A DNA stretch of 64,000 nt, taken from Pseudomonas sp. R4-35-07 (GTDB taxonomy: Bacteria; Pseudomonadota; Gammaproteobacteria; Pseudomonadales; Pseudomonadaceae). The notes under the pieces are model-generated. The model was not told the origin of the DNA. It searched no databases and worked only from the letters and a program-made list of their open reading frames with translations. Location: positions 3,100,001-3,164,000 of the forward strand of contig NZ_CP027732.1 in NCBI RefSeq assembly GCF_003852235.1, in the 5' to 3' direction. Shown in pieces: positions 27,937 to 37,679 of this stretch. The first letter of the stretch is position 1. Each line of letters opens with the position of its first letter. Position numbers and translations under genes: made by a program.

Positions 27937-29016
27937 ATGATTGAAGTACGTCTGCACTTGAAATACTCCGGCTTCGCACTGGACGTGGAGCTGCAACTTC
28001 CCGGCCGTGGCGTGACCGCCCTCTACGGCCCATCGGGCTCCGGCAAAACCACCTGCCTGCGCTGTATCGCTGGCTTGGAGCGCGCCGAAGACGGATTTGT
28101 GCAGATCAACGATGAAGTCTGGCAAGACAGCCGTAACGGGCGGTTCGTGGCGCCGCATAAACGCGCCTTGGGTTATGTCTTCCAGGAGGCGAGCCTGTTC
28201 CCTCATCTGTCGGTGCTGGCCAACCTGGCGTTCGGCCTCAAGCGCATCCCGCGTTTGCAGCGGCGTGTGGAGATGGCCCACGCCACTGAGTTACTGGGCA
28301 TCGCGCACCTGCTTGAGCGCAATCCGCAGCATCTGTCCGGCGGTGAGCGCCAGCGCGTCGGCATCGCACGCGCGTTGCTCACCAGCCCCCGATTGCTGCT
28401 GATGGATGAACCCCTGGCGGCCCTCGACAGCCAGCGCAAAAATGAAATCCTGCCCTATCTCGAACGCCTGCACGACGAGCTGGATATCCCGGTGCTGTAC
28501 GTCAGCCATGCCCAGGACGAAGTGGCGCGGCTGGCCGACCACCTTGTCCTGCTCGGCGACGGCAAGGTCCTGGCCAGCGGGCCCATCGGCGAAACCCTGG
28601 CGCGGCTCGATCTGCCCCTGGCACGAGGCGACGATGCCGGTGTGGTGGTCACGGGCAGCGTGATCGCCTACGACGATCACTATCAGTTGCTCACCCTGCA
28701 ATTGCCCGATTGCCCGCTGCAGATACGCGTGGCCCACACGCCGATGGCCGTGGGCAAACAGCTGCGGGTAAAAATTCAGGCGCGGGACGTCAGCCTCAGC
28801 CACCAGGCGCAGGAACACAGCAGCATCCTCAATCGCCTGCCGGTGACGGTCATCCAGGACGTTGCCGCGGATAACAGCGCCCATGTACTGGTGCGCCTGG
28901 ATGCCGGTGGCACGCCGTTGCTGGCGCGCATCACGCGGTTCTCGCGGGACCAACTGCAAGTGCAGCCGGGCCAGGCGCTGTGGGCGCAAATCAAGGCGGT
29001 GGCGGTGCTGGCCTAA
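27937..29016 (+). CDS. modC: Molybdate ABC transporter, ATP-binding protein
   Basis: A 359-aa ATPase: Walker A GPSGSGKT, signature LSGGERQRV, Walker B LLLMDEP, switch His in [10 protein letters not shown]-terminal Mop/TOBE domain (from about residue 285) binds oxyanion and regulates transport. ATG 27937 is preferred over the TTG at 27928 because GGAG (27924-27927) is nine bases away. Confidence 0.95.
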   Translation: MIEVRLHLKYSGFALDVELQLPGRGVTALYGPSGSGKTTCLRCIAGLERAEDGFVQINDEVWQDSRNGRFVAPHKRALGYVFQEASLFPHLSVLANLAFGLKRIPRLQRRVEMAHATELLGIAHLLERNPQHLSGGERQRVGIARALLTSPRLLLMDEPLAALDSQRKNEILPYLERLHDELDIPVLYVSHAQDEVARLADHLVLLGDGKVLASGPIGETLARLDLPLARGDDAGVVVTGSVIAYDDHYQLLTLQLPDCPLQIRVAHTPMAVGKQLRVKIQARDVSLSHQAQEHSSILNRLPVTVIQDVAADNSAHVLVRLDAGGTPLLARITRFSRDQLQVQPGQALWAQIKAVAVLA

Positions 29017-29091
29017 ACCATTTGGCACGACCGCAGGGCGACGCGGTCAATCAGACATACCGGCCTGATCCATTGCCAAGGAACCTGCACC

Positions 29092-30141
29092 ATGCCCGAC
29101 TCTTCGCCGCCCGTCGCTCTGCCCCGCGACCTGCATTACGTTGACGACACCCAACCCGGCATCCGCCGCAAAAAAATGCGCGGTAAGTTCCAATATTTCG
29201 GCCCCGACGGCGAGCGCATCACCGATGCCGATGAGATCAAGCGCCTGAATGCCCTGGCGGTACCGCCCGCCTACACCGATGTGTGGATCTGCGCCGACCC
29301 GCAGGGGCACCTGCAAGCCACTGGCCGCGACGCCCGTGGCCGCAAGCAGTACCGTTACCACACGCGTTGGCGCGAAGTGCGCGACAGCGACAAGTACGCG
29401 CGGCTGCAGGCATTCGGCAGCGCCCTGCCCAAGTTGCGCAAACAGCTGGAAGCCCAGATCGCCGAACCCGGCTTCACCCGCGAAAAGGTGCTGGCCACGG
29501 TGGTGATGTTGCTCGATGCCACGCTGATCCGTGTCGGCAATACTCAGTACGCCCGTGACAATAAATCCTACGGCCTGACCACCCTGCGCAACCGCCATGT
29601 GGACATCAAGGGCAGCGAGATAAAATTCCAGTTTCGCGGCAAAAGCGGCGTAGAGCATCAGATCAGCGTCAAGGACCGGCGCCTGGCCAGTGTGGTCAAG
29701 CGGTGCATGGAGTTGCCGGGGCAGAACCTGTTCCAGTACCTGGACGAGGACGGTCAGCGCCATACCGTCAGCTCCCAGGACGTCAATGCTTACCTGCATA
29801 GCCTGACCGGCGAAGATTTCACCGCCAAGGACTACCGCACCTGGGCCGGCACGGCCATGGCGCTGGCGGTGTTGCGCGAGTTGGCGTGGCAGCCGGAGTC
29901 CGATGCCAAACGGCACGTGGTGACCATGGTCAAGGACGTCGCCCGGCAGTTGGGGAATACGCCGGCGGTGTGTCGCAAGTGCTATATCCACCCGGCGGTG
30001 CTGGAGCATTTCAGCCTGGGTGAGTTGTCGAAACTGCCCAAGCCACGGGTGCGCAAGGGGCTGAAAGCCGAAGAAGTCGCCCTGGCCATGTTCCTTGAAC
30101 AACTGGCCGCCGACTTGCCCGGGCAAGCCAAGGTGGGTTAG
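29092..30141 (+). CDS. Bacterial DNA topoisomerase IB
   Basis: A 349-aa poxvirus-like type IB topoisomerase that relaxes supercoils through a 3'-phosphotyrosyl intermediate. It has an N-terminal domain (FQYFGPDGERI) and a catalytic domain with IRVGNTQYARDNKSYGLTTL, KRCMELPGQ and the nucleophile Tyr298 in RKCYIHPAV. Length is standard for the family in Pseudomonas. The ATG follows an AAGGA. It appears monocistronic. Confidence 0.95.
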   Translation: MPDSSPPVALPRDLHYVDDTQPGIRRKKMRGKFQYFGPDGERITDADEIKRLNALAVPPAYTDVWICADPQGHLQATGRDARGRKQYRYHTRWREVRDSDKYARLQAFGSALPKLRKQLEAQIAEPGFTREKVLATVVMLLDATLIRVGNTQYARDNKSYGLTTLRNRHVDIKGSEIKFQFRGKSGVEHQISVKDRRLASVVKRCMELPGQNLFQYLDEDGQRHTVSSQDVNAYLHSLTGEDFTAKDYRTWAGTAMALAVLRELAWQPESDAKRHVVTMVKDVARQLGNTPAVCRKCYIHPAVLEHFSLGELSKLPKPRVRKGLKAEEVALAMFLEQLAADLPGQAKVG

Positions 30142-30201
30142 CCTCCGCCTCCCTTCTGAATCGCGGGACGATCGCCGACGTGAACAACTAAGCCTTCCAA
30201 A

Positions 30202-30267
30202 ATGTATCTGCAACAAGCCCGCCTGGCGCGCTTGTTGGCCTGTTCGACATTTTCCTGGAGGTGCTGA
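30202..30267 (+). promoter_or_regulatory. Candidate leader ORF and hairpin upstream of ABC-F gene
   Basis: A 21-codon ORF (begins MYLQQARLARLL) starts at 30202 and its TGA overlaps the ATG of the ABC-F gene by one base. Inside it, CAACAAGC (30211-30218) and GCTTGTTG (30230-30237) pair, extended by CGCC/GGCG. Such leaders attenuate several ABC-F resistance genes. The ORF lacks a strong ribosome site and could be chance. Confidence 0.3.
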
Positions 30268-31901
30268 TGACTCACGTCAACCGGCTGCCCGTACTGGTCT
30301 CCCTGCAACACCTGTCTTTCCAGTTCGCCAATGGCGAAACCTTGCTGGAAGACCTCACCTTGTCCATCGACCACACGCCGACCGGCATCGTCGGTCGCAA
30401 CGGGCGCGGCAAAAGTATCCTCGCGCAACTGATCGCCGGCATCCTGCGACCCTCCTCCGGTACGCTGAACGCACCGGCCCAGGTGGCTTACGTGCCCCAG
30501 ACCGTGGTGGTGCGGCCGGGTGCGACCGTCGCCGATATCACCGGCACCGCCCAGTGCCTGGCCGCCCTTGCACGCATGGCCCAGGGCACAGGAGTGGCCG
30601 GTGATCTTGAACTGATTGATGATCGCTGGGACCTCGCCGAACGCCTGCGCGTGGCCCTGGATACGGCGGGACTGCCCTCGCTCAGCGCGACTTCCCGGGT
30701 CGACCGGCTCAGTGGTGGCCAATTGGCCAAGGTGGCGCTGATCGGCGCATTGTTGGCGGCGCCGCCGTTACTGATCCTCGACGAACCCAGCAACCACCTC
30801 GACAGCCTCGGGCGCGTTTGGCTGCTGCAGCAATTCGCGCAATGGCGCGGTGGCCTGGTGGTGGTCAGCCACGATCGCCAATTGCTCAACGCCATGGGCC
30901 GGATCATCGAACTGTCGCCCCTGGGTGCGCAGGTGTATGGCGGCAACTACGATGCCTATCTTCAGCAACGCGACACACAACGGCAGGCGGCTATCGCGGC
31001 GTGGGAACACGCCCGCGAACAGCGCAGCCGCGAACGCCGACGCTTGCAAAAAGATCATGACAACCTGCAGCGCAATGCGGCGCGTGCACGCCAATATGCA
31101 GCGACCGCCAACGTCGACCGGTTTACCAAGGCACGATGGAAAAGCGCGGCCACGCAAATCGTCAGCACTCTGGGCAGCGCCCATCATGATCAAAAAGACA
31201 CCCTCAATGCGCAGGTGCGCCAAGCTTACGAGCGCGTGGTGGATGAGACGCCGACCTTGTTGGCCTTGCCGGGTGCGGCGGTGCCCAACGGCCGCCAGGT
31301 TCTGAGCCTGCAACAGGCACAGTTGCCCTGGCTGGATCCGCAGGCACCTTCCACCTTTCTGACGCTTGACCTGATCGGCCCCATGCGGGTGGCTGTGCGC
31401 GGGCCGAACGGTTGCGGCAAATCCACCTTGCTCAAGCTGCTTGCCGGGCAATGGCAAGCGCCCAGTGGGACGTGCACGGTGGCGCTGTCCTGCGCGTATA
31501 TCGATCAGCACCTGACGCTGCTGGATGACCAGCGCACTGTCGTCGAACAGCTCAACCTGCTCGACACGCCGCTGGTCGAAGCCGAACTGCGCACGCGCCT
31601 GGCCTTGCTGCAACTGGATGCCTCGCGGGTGACCCAGCCGGCAGGCCAACTCAGCGGTGGCGAGCGGTTGAAAGCGGCGATGGCGATCGCTTTGTGGCGC
31701 GGCGTGCCGGCGCAACTGTTGCTGCTGGATGAGCCGACCAACCACCTCGACCTGGAGACGGTGAGTGCGTTTGAACAGGCCTTGAAAGGTTTTACCGGGG
31801 CATTGCTGGTGGTGTCCCACGATGAAGCCTTCCTACAGGCGACCGAGCCCAGCCATTACTTGAGCTGGCATAGCACGGGCTGGCGCCTGGAGCCGGTGTG
31901 A
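30267..31901 (+). CDS. ABC-F family ATPase
   Basis: A 544-aa cytosolic protein with two ATPase domains and no membrane segment, the ABC-F translation-factor layout. First domain: VGRNGRGKSI, LSGGQLAK, LLILDEPSNHLD. Linker: a charged helical region around residues 235-300. Second domain: RGPNGCGKST, LSGGERLKA, LLLLDEPTNHLD. Members act on ribosomes stalled by antibiotics or difficult sequences. GGAG (30257-30260) and spacing favour ATG 30267 over the GTG at 30261. Confidence 0.88.
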   Translation: MTHVNRLPVLVSLQHLSFQFANGETLLEDLTLSIDHTPTGIVGRNGRGKSILAQLIAGILRPSSGTLNAPAQVAYVPQTVVVRPGATVADITGTAQCLAALARMAQGTGVAGDLELIDDRWDLAERLRVALDTAGLPSLSATSRVDRLSGGQLAKVALIGALLAAPPLLILDEPSNHLDSLGRVWLLQQFAQWRGGLVVVSHDRQLLNAMGRIIELSPLGAQVYGGNYDAYLQQRDTQRQAAIAAWEHAREQRSRERRRLQKDHDNLQRNAARARQYAATANVDRFTKARWKSAATQIVSTLGSAHHDQKDTLNAQVRQAYERVVDETPTLLALPGAAVPNGRQVLSLQQAQLPWLDPQAPSTFLTLDLIGPMRVAVRGPNGCGKSTLLKLLAGQWQAPSGTCTVALSCAYIDQHLTLLDDQRTVVEQLNLLDTPLVEAELRTRLALLQLDASRVTQPAGQLSGGERLKAAMAIALWRGVPAQLLLLDEPTNHLDLETVSAFEQALKGFTGALLVVSHDEAFLQATEPSHYLSWHSTGWRLEPV

Positions 31902-31965
31902 GGTGATTGCGCGCACACGCAAAGCGCCCTAGGGTAGTGGCCGAATAACTTCACTGGAAAGCCCT

Positions 31966-32670
31966 ATGCTGCCTTCGCCCGCCAAGCCTTACACCAACGC
32001 CGCGCTCGCCCATCGACAGCGCTGGCGTGGGCGTGTGGGCTTAATGCTGGTGGCCGGTTTGTCGGTATTGGCAGGCATGACCGATGCCATTGGTTTCATG
32101 GCCAGCGGCGATTTTGTCTCGTTCATGAGCGGCAACACCACGCGCCTGGCGGTTGCGATCAGTGCGGGCGACCTTGGCCTTACCGGGCGGTTGCTGTTGC
32201 TGATTGCCACCTTCATCGTCGGCAATGCCTTGGGCGTGGTTGTCAGCCGCGTAAGCAAGCGTCGCGCGCTGCCCTTATTACTGAGCATCGCCGCGCTGCT
32301 CTGCGGTGCGGCGCTGCTGCCATGGGCCGAGACCTTGCCCGCCCTGTTAGCGGCGATTATCGCCATGGGCATGCTCAACGCGGCCGTCGAGCAAGTGAAC
32401 GGGGTGCCGGTAGGGCTCACCTATGTCACGGGGGCGCTGTCGCGTTTCGGTCGCGGGCTGGGCCGCTGGTTGTTGGGCGAGCGCCGCAATGGCTGGCGCA
32501 TGCAGCTGATACCTTGGGCGGGGATGTTTATCGGCGCCGTGATCGGCGCGCTGCTGGAGCAGCAGATCGGCCTGAGCGCCCTGTGGGTCAGCGGTGCGTT
32601 GGCGGGATCATTGGGCCTGGCGACCCTGGCGATTCCCCGGCGCTGGCAGTTGGGCTTCATGCCACGCTGA
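31966..32670 (+). CDS. YoaK-like (DUF1275) membrane protein
   Basis: A 234-aa protein with six or seven hydrophobic helices. The family signature is visible: GMTDAIGFMASGDFVSFMSG early on, and NGVPVGLTYVTGALSRFG. The role of the family is unknown; a transport function is often suggested. Confidence 0.85.
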   Translation: MLPSPAKPYTNAALAHRQRWRGRVGLMLVAGLSVLAGMTDAIGFMASGDFVSFMSGNTTRLAVAISAGDLGLTGRLLLLIATFIVGNALGVVVSRVSKRRALPLLLSIAALLCGAALLPWAETLPALLAAIIAMGMLNAAVEQVNGVPVGLTYVTGALSRFGRGLGRWLLGERRNGWRMQLIPWAGMFIGAVIGALLEQQIGLSALWVSGALAGSLGLATLAIPRRWQLGFMPR

Positions 32671-32791
32671 ACAGTGGCCCCGGAAGGAGGTGCCCGCCCG
32701 ACGTTTAAGCCTCGACATCCGTGTACCGGTAAAGAGCCATTACGTCGGGCGAGCGGTTGAATAATAGGCCAAATATGACCAAGGCAAGGTA

Positions 32792-33145
32792 TTAAAGACA
32801 AGTGGCGAGTGCGGCCAAACGGCGTTTGGCGGGCATCGTGTCTTCTGCGGCGTAATACTTGACGGTAGAACCTGCGCCCGTGCTCAGCACATCCACAAAG
32901 TAGTCACCGCCGGTGGTGTACACCGTGAAACCCCCGGCCTCGGTGGCTTCCTTGAAGCCGCCGGCGTCGACGCCAAACACGCTTTCGTCCTGCCAGCCGT
33001 ACTGGATGCATTGGGCGACCACCAGGGTCGCCTTGTCCGAGGCCATGGTCTTGTAAGGGCTGCCCGCGCGCGCCTCTTTCATCTTCGAACCCGCGCAACC
33101 GGCCAGTGCTGCCAGTACCAATGCGCCTATCACCGCTTTATGCAT
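32792..33145 (-). CDS. Putative lipoprotein
   Basis: A 117-aa protein. MHKAVIGALVLAALAGC is a signal with lipobox, lipidated Cys17. Two further Cys (VAQCIQY and ATCL at the end) may pair. GGGAAG precedes the ATG at 33145; an in-frame extension to 33181 is less likely. Function unknown. Confidence 0.72.
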   Translation of the reverse strand: MHKAVIGALVLAALAGCAGSKMKEARAGSPYKTMASDKATLVVAQCIQYGWQDESVFGVDAGGFKEATEAGGFTVYTTGGDYFVDVLSTGAGSTVKYYAAEDTMPAKRRLAALATCL

Positions 33146-33249
33146 GCTCGTGCTTCCCTGGAAAAACCGTGACTCTACCATTGCGCCGCCGCCAACTGAC
33201 GCGCCATGAATTTTGTTTCACTGTGCAGGCAAAACCGGATGCTTATAGT

Positions 33250-33306
33250 GGCCAGGCTCATTTTCAAGAAGTCCTCCTTCTGCCCGCCCTCCCGCGGGCT
33301 TTTTTT
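33250..33306 (+). ncRNA. Candidate small RNA with CCUCC motif
   Basis: A TATAGT -10-like box (33244-33249) lies ahead of about 50 transcribed bases containing AAGTCCTCCTTCT, complementary to Shine-Dalgarno sequences. These end in an intrinsic terminator: GCCCGC (33282-33287), GCGGGC (33294-33299), then seven T. No plus-strand gene precedes this terminator, and the minus strand lacks a U-tract there, so it does not simply end azlD. A -35 box is not convincing. Confidence 0.4.
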
Positions 33307-33316
33307 CGCCCGCGGC

Positions 33317-33628
33317 TCACAACCACCAGCGCAACAGATAGAACAGCACCATGCTCGACAACACGGTGATGAGCACGCTGCGCGTCCAAATCATCAGCGC
33401 CACGGCGCAGATCCCAGCCAGCAAATAGGGGTTGCTCGGGCTCAGGTTGAGCTGGTGGTCTTTGATGAAAATAATCGGCCCGCAAATCGCGGTGAGCATG
33501 CCCGGCACGGCGAACCCGAGGAACTCACGCGCCCCCCGGTTCAGCCGCACCGGCAGGCGCGGTTCGATAAACAGGTAGCGATTGAAAAACACCACTAGCC
33601 CCATCGCCACAATCATCAGATAGATCAT
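33317..33628 (-). CDS. azlD: AzlD-type small permease subunit
   Basis: A 103-aa protein with three or four helices, the small partner of AzlC in branched-chain amino acid export. It contains the family motif FLGFAVPGMLTAICGPII. The ATG overlaps the azlC stop (ATGA), typical of this pair. Confidence 0.87.
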   Translation of the reverse strand: MIYLMIVAMGLVVFFNRYLFIEPRLPVRLNRGAREFLGFAVPGMLTAICGPIIFIKDHQLNLSPSNPYLLAGICAVALMIWTRSVLITVLSSMVLFYLLRWWL

Positions 33629-34320
33629 CGCTGGCCGACTCCCAGGCGCTTGCAGGCGAACCCGGCGCCCATTCCCAACACCCCCGAGACCACCACCGCC
33701 GATTCCCAGTGCAGGTAACTCAGCCACACCGAGCACAACAGCGAGACGGCAACGCAGACCACCGTCGGCACGTCGCGCACTACCGGCGTGATCAGGGCGA
33801 TAAAGGTTGCGGCAATCGAAAACTCCAGCCCCAACTGGTCCAGGCCGGGAATGCTTTTGCCCAGGACGATGCCGGCCAGGGTGAACAGGTTCCAGATGAT
33901 GTAGAACGTCAGGCCGACACCCAGGGCATACCAGCGATTGAAGGTCTGACGGTCATAGTGGTTGACCAGCGCGAAGAACTCGTCGGTCAACAGAAAGCCC
34001 AGGCTCATGCGCCAGCGGGTGTTGAGCGAAGACAGCGTCGGGCGCATGTGCATGCCGTAGAGCAAGTGCTGGGAGGTCAGCAGCAAGGTGGTCAGCACGA
34101 TGGAGATCAGGCTCGCGCCGCTTTTGACCATGCCGATCGCCACCAACTGAGCGGCGCCGGCGAACACGATGGCGGACAACCCTTGGGCTTGCAGCGGGGT
34201 GAACTGCGCATCGATTGCCATTGAGCCGGCGAGCAAGCCCCAGGGGGCACAGGCCAGGGATAGCGGAATAACAGCGATTGCGCCACGCGTGAACGCGTCA
34301 TGAGGCAGGGCAGTAGGCAT
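33625..34320 (-). CDS. azlC: AzlC-type branched-chain amino acid exporter subunit
   Basis: A 231-aa membrane protein with the AzlC features PLSLACAPWGLLAG, FAGAAQLVAIGM and LLTDEFFALVNHY. With AzlD it forms an exporter for branched-chain amino acids and analogues. It is the first gene of the azlCD unit. Confidence 0.9.
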   Translation of the reverse strand: MPTALPHDAFTRGAIAVIPLSLACAPWGLLAGSMAIDAQFTPLQAQGLSAIVFAGAAQLVAIGMVKSGASLISIVLTTLLLTSQHLLYGMHMRPTLSSLNTRWRMSLGFLLTDEFFALVNHYDRQTFNRWYALGVGLTFYIIWNLFTLAGIVLGKSIPGLDQLGLEFSIAATFIALITPVVRDVPTVVCVAVSLLCSVWLSYLHWESAVVVSGVLGMGAGFACKRLGVGQR

Positions 34321-34391
34321 GGATGAGGCTCATCGACAGACAGTCGGCAAGCATGCCAGCGCGCCCAGGCACTTGTCTTGAACGATCTTGC

Positions 34392-34607
34392 TCAGGCGAG
34401 CTTTACCGACACCAGCTCCACCGAGTCGCGCGCTTCGCGCAGTTCGTAGGCGTCCTGGTTCAACCGGTGAATGGTGTTGAGCAGGCGCTGGCGCAGCACC
34501 TCATCGCTGAGTTTTTCGACGGCACGCATCAGGTCGAACGCAGCGGTTTCGTTATTTTCCGCGACGGAATCCAGGGTCTTGCGCAGGTTGCGAGTGGCTC
34601 GGGTCAC
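34392..34607 (-). CDS. Small helical protein, unknown function
   Basis: A 71-aa highly helical, charged protein (GTG start at 34607, begins VTRATRNLRKTLDSVAENN). GAAGGA lies upstream with suitable spacing. The longer ORF to 34919 reads antisense into the arsR-like gene and is not supported. The gene is divergent from the arsR remnant. Confidence 0.6.
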   Translation of the reverse strand: MTRATRNLRKTLDSVAENNETAAFDLMRAVEKLSDEVLRQRLLNTIHRLNQDAYELREARDSVELVSVKLA

Positions 34608-34778
34608 GCGGGATCTTCCTTCATCAGCAATGGGCGGCACTTTAGGACATTCGTGTTTCAGTTTAATTTCAATCACTTGTGGCCGATTACGAGGCAGTTG
34701 ATCCACGTCAAACGAAATCAGGATTTGGCTTACATCGAGGCTTATCCTCCTGTGCGAAGTCGCAAACAGGCAAACGCC

Positions 34779-34979
34779 ATGGATAGGTCGGCCCCTACCC
34801 TGTTTAAATGCCTGGCCAACGCCACCCGAGCACAGCTGATGCGATTGATCCTGCGCAAAGGCGAACTTTACGTGGGCGAACTGATCCATGCCTTGGATGA
34901 CAGCCCGCCAGGGTTGCAAAACGACGCGCGGCGTCTGGATGCAATGGGCGACAGATCACAACAGGCCAGCACTTGCTGA
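34779..34979 (+). pseudogene. arsR: Degenerate ArsR-family regulator
   Basis: A 66-aa ORF whose first 40 residues clearly match ArsR (APTLFKCLANATRAQLMRLI, then [16 protein letters not shown]). The usual metalloid-sensing ELCVCEL is ELYVGEL here, so both sensor cysteines are gone. After DDSP the recognition helix and wing (normally QPKISRHLAQLR onward) are missing, and the frame runs to a short tail resembling an ArsR C-terminus. An in-frame internal deletion explains this best. It lies 19 bases before arsB. Confidence 0.75.
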
Positions 34980-34998
34980 GCCATCGGAGCGTTTATTC

Positions 34999-36282
34999 AT
35001 GCTTGTCGCAATTGCTATTTTCATCATCACCATCGTGCTGGTCATCTGGCAGCCCAGGGGCCTGGGCGTCGGCTGGAGCGCCTCCCTGGGCGCGATCCTG
35101 GCCCTGGCCTGCGGGGTGATCAGCCTGGCGGATATTCCGGTGGTGTGGCACATCATCTGGAATGCCACCGGCACCTTTGTCGCGTTGATCATCATCAGCC
35201 TGTTGCTGGATGAAGCCGGGTTCTTTGCCTGGACCGCGCTGCATGTGGCGCGCTGGGGGCGTGGCCGGGGCCGGCGATTGTTTGCCTATATGGTGCTGCT
35301 GGGCGCACTGGTGTCGGCGTTGTTCGCCAATGACGGCGCGGCGTTGATCCTCACCCCGATTGTGATGTCGATGCTGTTGGCCCTGCGCTTTTCGCCGGCG
35401 GCGACGCTGGCATTCGTCATGGGCGCGGGCTTTATCGCCGACACGGCAAGCCTGCCGCTGGTGGTGTCGAACCTGGTGAATATCGTCTCGGCGGACTATT
35501 TCAAGATCGGCTTCAATGAATACGCCGCCGTGATGGTGCCGGTGAACCTGGTCAGCGTCGCCGCGACCCTGGCGGTGCTGCTATGGTTTTTCCGTCGCGA
35601 TATTCCGCAGTCATACGACCCCGCCGACCTGGAACAACCCGCCAGTGCCATACACGACCGTGCGACCTTTCGCGCCGGCTGGTGGGTGCTGGGTATTTTG
35701 CTGGTGGGCTGCTTCGCACTGGAACCGCTGGGCATTCCCATCAGTGCAATTTCCGCAGTATGCGCCGTGCTGTTGCTGGTGATTGCCGCCAAGGGCCACA
35801 CGATCTCCACACGCAAAGTGCTGAAAGACGCGCCGTGGCAGATCGTGATCTTTTCCCTGGGGATGTACCTGGTGGTCTATGGCTTGCGTAACGCCGGCCT
35901 GACCGACTACCTGGCCACCTGGCTCGACACCTTCGCCAGCTACGGCGTGTGGGGCGCGGCCATGGGCACCGGCGTGCTCACCGCGCTGTTGTCCTCGGCG
36001 ATGAACAACCTGCCAACGGTGTTGATCGGCGCGCTTTCCATCGAGTCGAGCCATGCCGTGGGCGTGGTCAAGGACGCGATGATCTATGCCAACGTGATCG
36101 GCAGCGACCTGGGCCCGAAAATCACCCCTATCGGCAGCCTGGCGACCTTGCTGTGGCTACATATTCTGGCGCGCAAAGGCATCACCATCACCTGGGGTTA
36201 CTACTTCAAGGTCGGGATTGTGCTGACCGTGCCGGTGCTGTTGATCACCCTCGCCGCGCTCGCTTTGCGCCTGAGTTTGTGA
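34999..36282 (+). CDS. arsB: Arsenite efflux pump ArsB
   Basis: A 427-aa inner-membrane antiporter exporting arsenite and antimonite, with about twelve helices. Recognised by [36 protein letters not shown] and [18 protein letters not shown] (34986-34989) supports the start. Its regulator immediately upstream is defective and no arsC or arsH follows, so the locus is reduced. Confidence 0.95.
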   Translation: MLVAIAIFIITIVLVIWQPRGLGVGWSASLGAILALACGVISLADIPVVWHIIWNATGTFVALIIISLLLDEAGFFAWTALHVARWGRGRGRRLFAYMVLLGALVSALFANDGAALILTPIVMSMLLALRFSPAATLAFVMGAGFIADTASLPLVVSNLVNIVSADYFKIGFNEYAAVMVPVNLVSVAATLAVLLWFFRRDIPQSYDPADLEQPASAIHDRATFRAGWWVLGILLVGCFALEPLGIPISAISAVCAVLLLVIAAKGHTISTRKVLKDAPWQIVIFSLGMYLVVYGLRNAGLTDYLATWLDTFASYGVWGAAMGTGVLTALLSSAMNNLPTVLIGALSIESSHAVGVVKDAMIYANVIGSDLGPKITPIGSLATLLWLHILARKGITITWGYYFKVGIVLTVPVLLITLAALALRLSL

Positions 36283-36349
36283 AGGCAGGCGGTGTTCATT
36301 CATCCCGACACTGACGTATGCTCTCGCACTTTCTCGAAAGGACGCGGGC

Positions 36350-36961
36350 ATGCTGACGATCTTTTTCTATGCGCTGGTTTTCGGTTTTGTGTTTTGCCTG
36401 TCTCCCGGCGCGGTGCTCGCTGAAACCCTGCGCCGAGGCTTGCTCTACGGTTTCACACCGGCCCTGTTGGTGCAGATTGGCTCGTTGGTGGGCGATGCGG
36501 TCTGGGCGGTGATCGGGCTGACTGGCATCGCGCTGCTGATCCAGCATGACGCGGTGCGCGTGCCGCTGACGGTGGTCTGCGCGCTCTACCTGGCCTGGCT
36601 GGGCATCCGCAGCCTGGTGGATGCGTGGCAGCTACCGCAAGTCGAAAGTGCACCCACCAGCTCCGGGAAAAACGCCCTGGCGGTGGGCGCGGCGATCTCA
36701 CTGGCCAATCCGAAGAACATCGTCTACTGGGGCGCCCTGGGCAGCGCGTTGTCGGGCATCGTCGGCACCACCCCGAGCCATGGGCAAACGCTGATGTTTT
36801 TTGCCGGCTTCATGCTGGCGTCGGTGCTGTCATGCTTTCTGACTGCCGCGCTGGTCAACGTGCTGCGCAAGAATGCTTCGCCAACTTGGCAACGCATCAG
36901 CTATGGCGCCTGTGGCCTGGTATTGATTTATCTGGCCATTCTCGCGGCGCAGGGTATTTAA
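36350..36961 (+). CDS. LysE-family exporter
   Basis: A 203-aa protein with six helices and the family start FCLSPGAVLAETLRRGLLYGF, plus ISLANPKNIVYWGALGSAL. LysE/RhtB proteins export amino acids. It lies 67 bases after arsB on the same strand but with its own ribosome site (GAAAGGA), and its relation to arsenic is doubtful. Confidence 0.88.
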   Translation: MLTIFFYALVFGFVFCLSPGAVLAETLRRGLLYGFTPALLVQIGSLVGDAVWAVIGLTGIALLIQHDAVRVPLTVVCALYLAWLGIRSLVDAWQLPQVESAPTSSGKNALAVGAAISLANPKNIVYWGALGSALSGIVGTTPSHGQTLMFFAGFMLASVLSCFLTAALVNVLRKNASPTWQRISYGACGLVLIYLAILAAQGI

Positions 36962-36986
36962 CAGGCCGGGGCGCGACGGTGAGGTT

Positions 36987-37679
36987 TCAGGCCTTGGTCT
37001 GGTGCTCCAGCTGCACTTGCAACTGCGCATCGATTTGCAACTGGGCGGCTAAATCGTCCAGGTAATTGCGCTCCGCGTCCTGCTGGTCATCCACCAACAT
37101 GACGCTGGCCAGATACACCTCGGCCGCCAACGCCGGGTCGCTGGCGAACTCGGCGAAATCTGCCGCATCCAGAGGCTTGGCGACTTCAGCGTCGAGCCAC
37201 TGCTGCAATTGCGGGTCGTCGGTATGCTTGCCCAGCTCATCGGAGATCAACTGCTGCTCGTTCGCATCGATCCGGCCATCGGCCTTGGCGGCAGCGATCA
37301 GTGCGCGCAATACGGCGTGGCTGTGCGCTTCGATTTGCGCGCCCGACAGCTGATCGGCCGTTTGAAAGGCCTGCTGCGGCTGGCTCGCCTGTTGGCTCTG
37401 CCAGGCCTGATACGCCTTGTAGGCCATCATCCCCAGAGAAGCCAACGCAGCATAGTTCATACCACCGGCGCGCCCTTGCGCCGGGCGCGTTGCGGCGCCA
37501 CCGCCCAACATGCCCCCCAGCCCACCCAATAGTCCACCCAGGCCGCCGCCGGCCGAAGCATTGCCGGCGCTGGTGCCTTTGAGCAGCCCGCCAAGCAGAC
37601 CGCCCAACCCGCCGCCCGAAGAAGCACCGCCCTGCCCTGCGCCGCGCAAAAGTTGTTCCAGTAGATCGCTGGTATTCAT
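36987..37679 (-). CDS. YebE-like (DUF533) inner-membrane protein
   Basis: A 230-aa protein. The N-terminal 70 residues are Gly-rich low-complexity with repeated GGGLGGLLGGL units. A short hydrophobic stretch follows (MNYAALASLGMMAYKAYQAW), then a TerB-like helical domain (ALIAAAKADGRIDANEQQLI). This matches E. coli YebE, an envelope-stress-responsive protein of unknown function. GGAGG precedes ATG 37679. Confidence 0.85.
   Translation of the reverse strand: MNTSDLLEQLLRGAGQGGASSGGGLGGLLGGLLKGTSAGNASAGGGLGGLLGGLGGMLGGGAATRPAQGRAGGMNYAALASLGMMAYKAYQAWQSQQASQPQQAFQTADQLSGAQIEAHSHAVLRALIAAAKADGRIDANEQQLISDELGKHTDDPQLQQWLDAEVAKPLDAADFAEFASDPALAAEVYLASVMLVDDQQDAERNYLDDLAAQLQIDAQLQVQLEHQTKA

Noticed and set aside
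34323..34778. Long N-terminal extension of the arsR-like ORF
   Set aside because: Reads antisense through the small helical gene and has no ArsR homology before the ATG at 34779.
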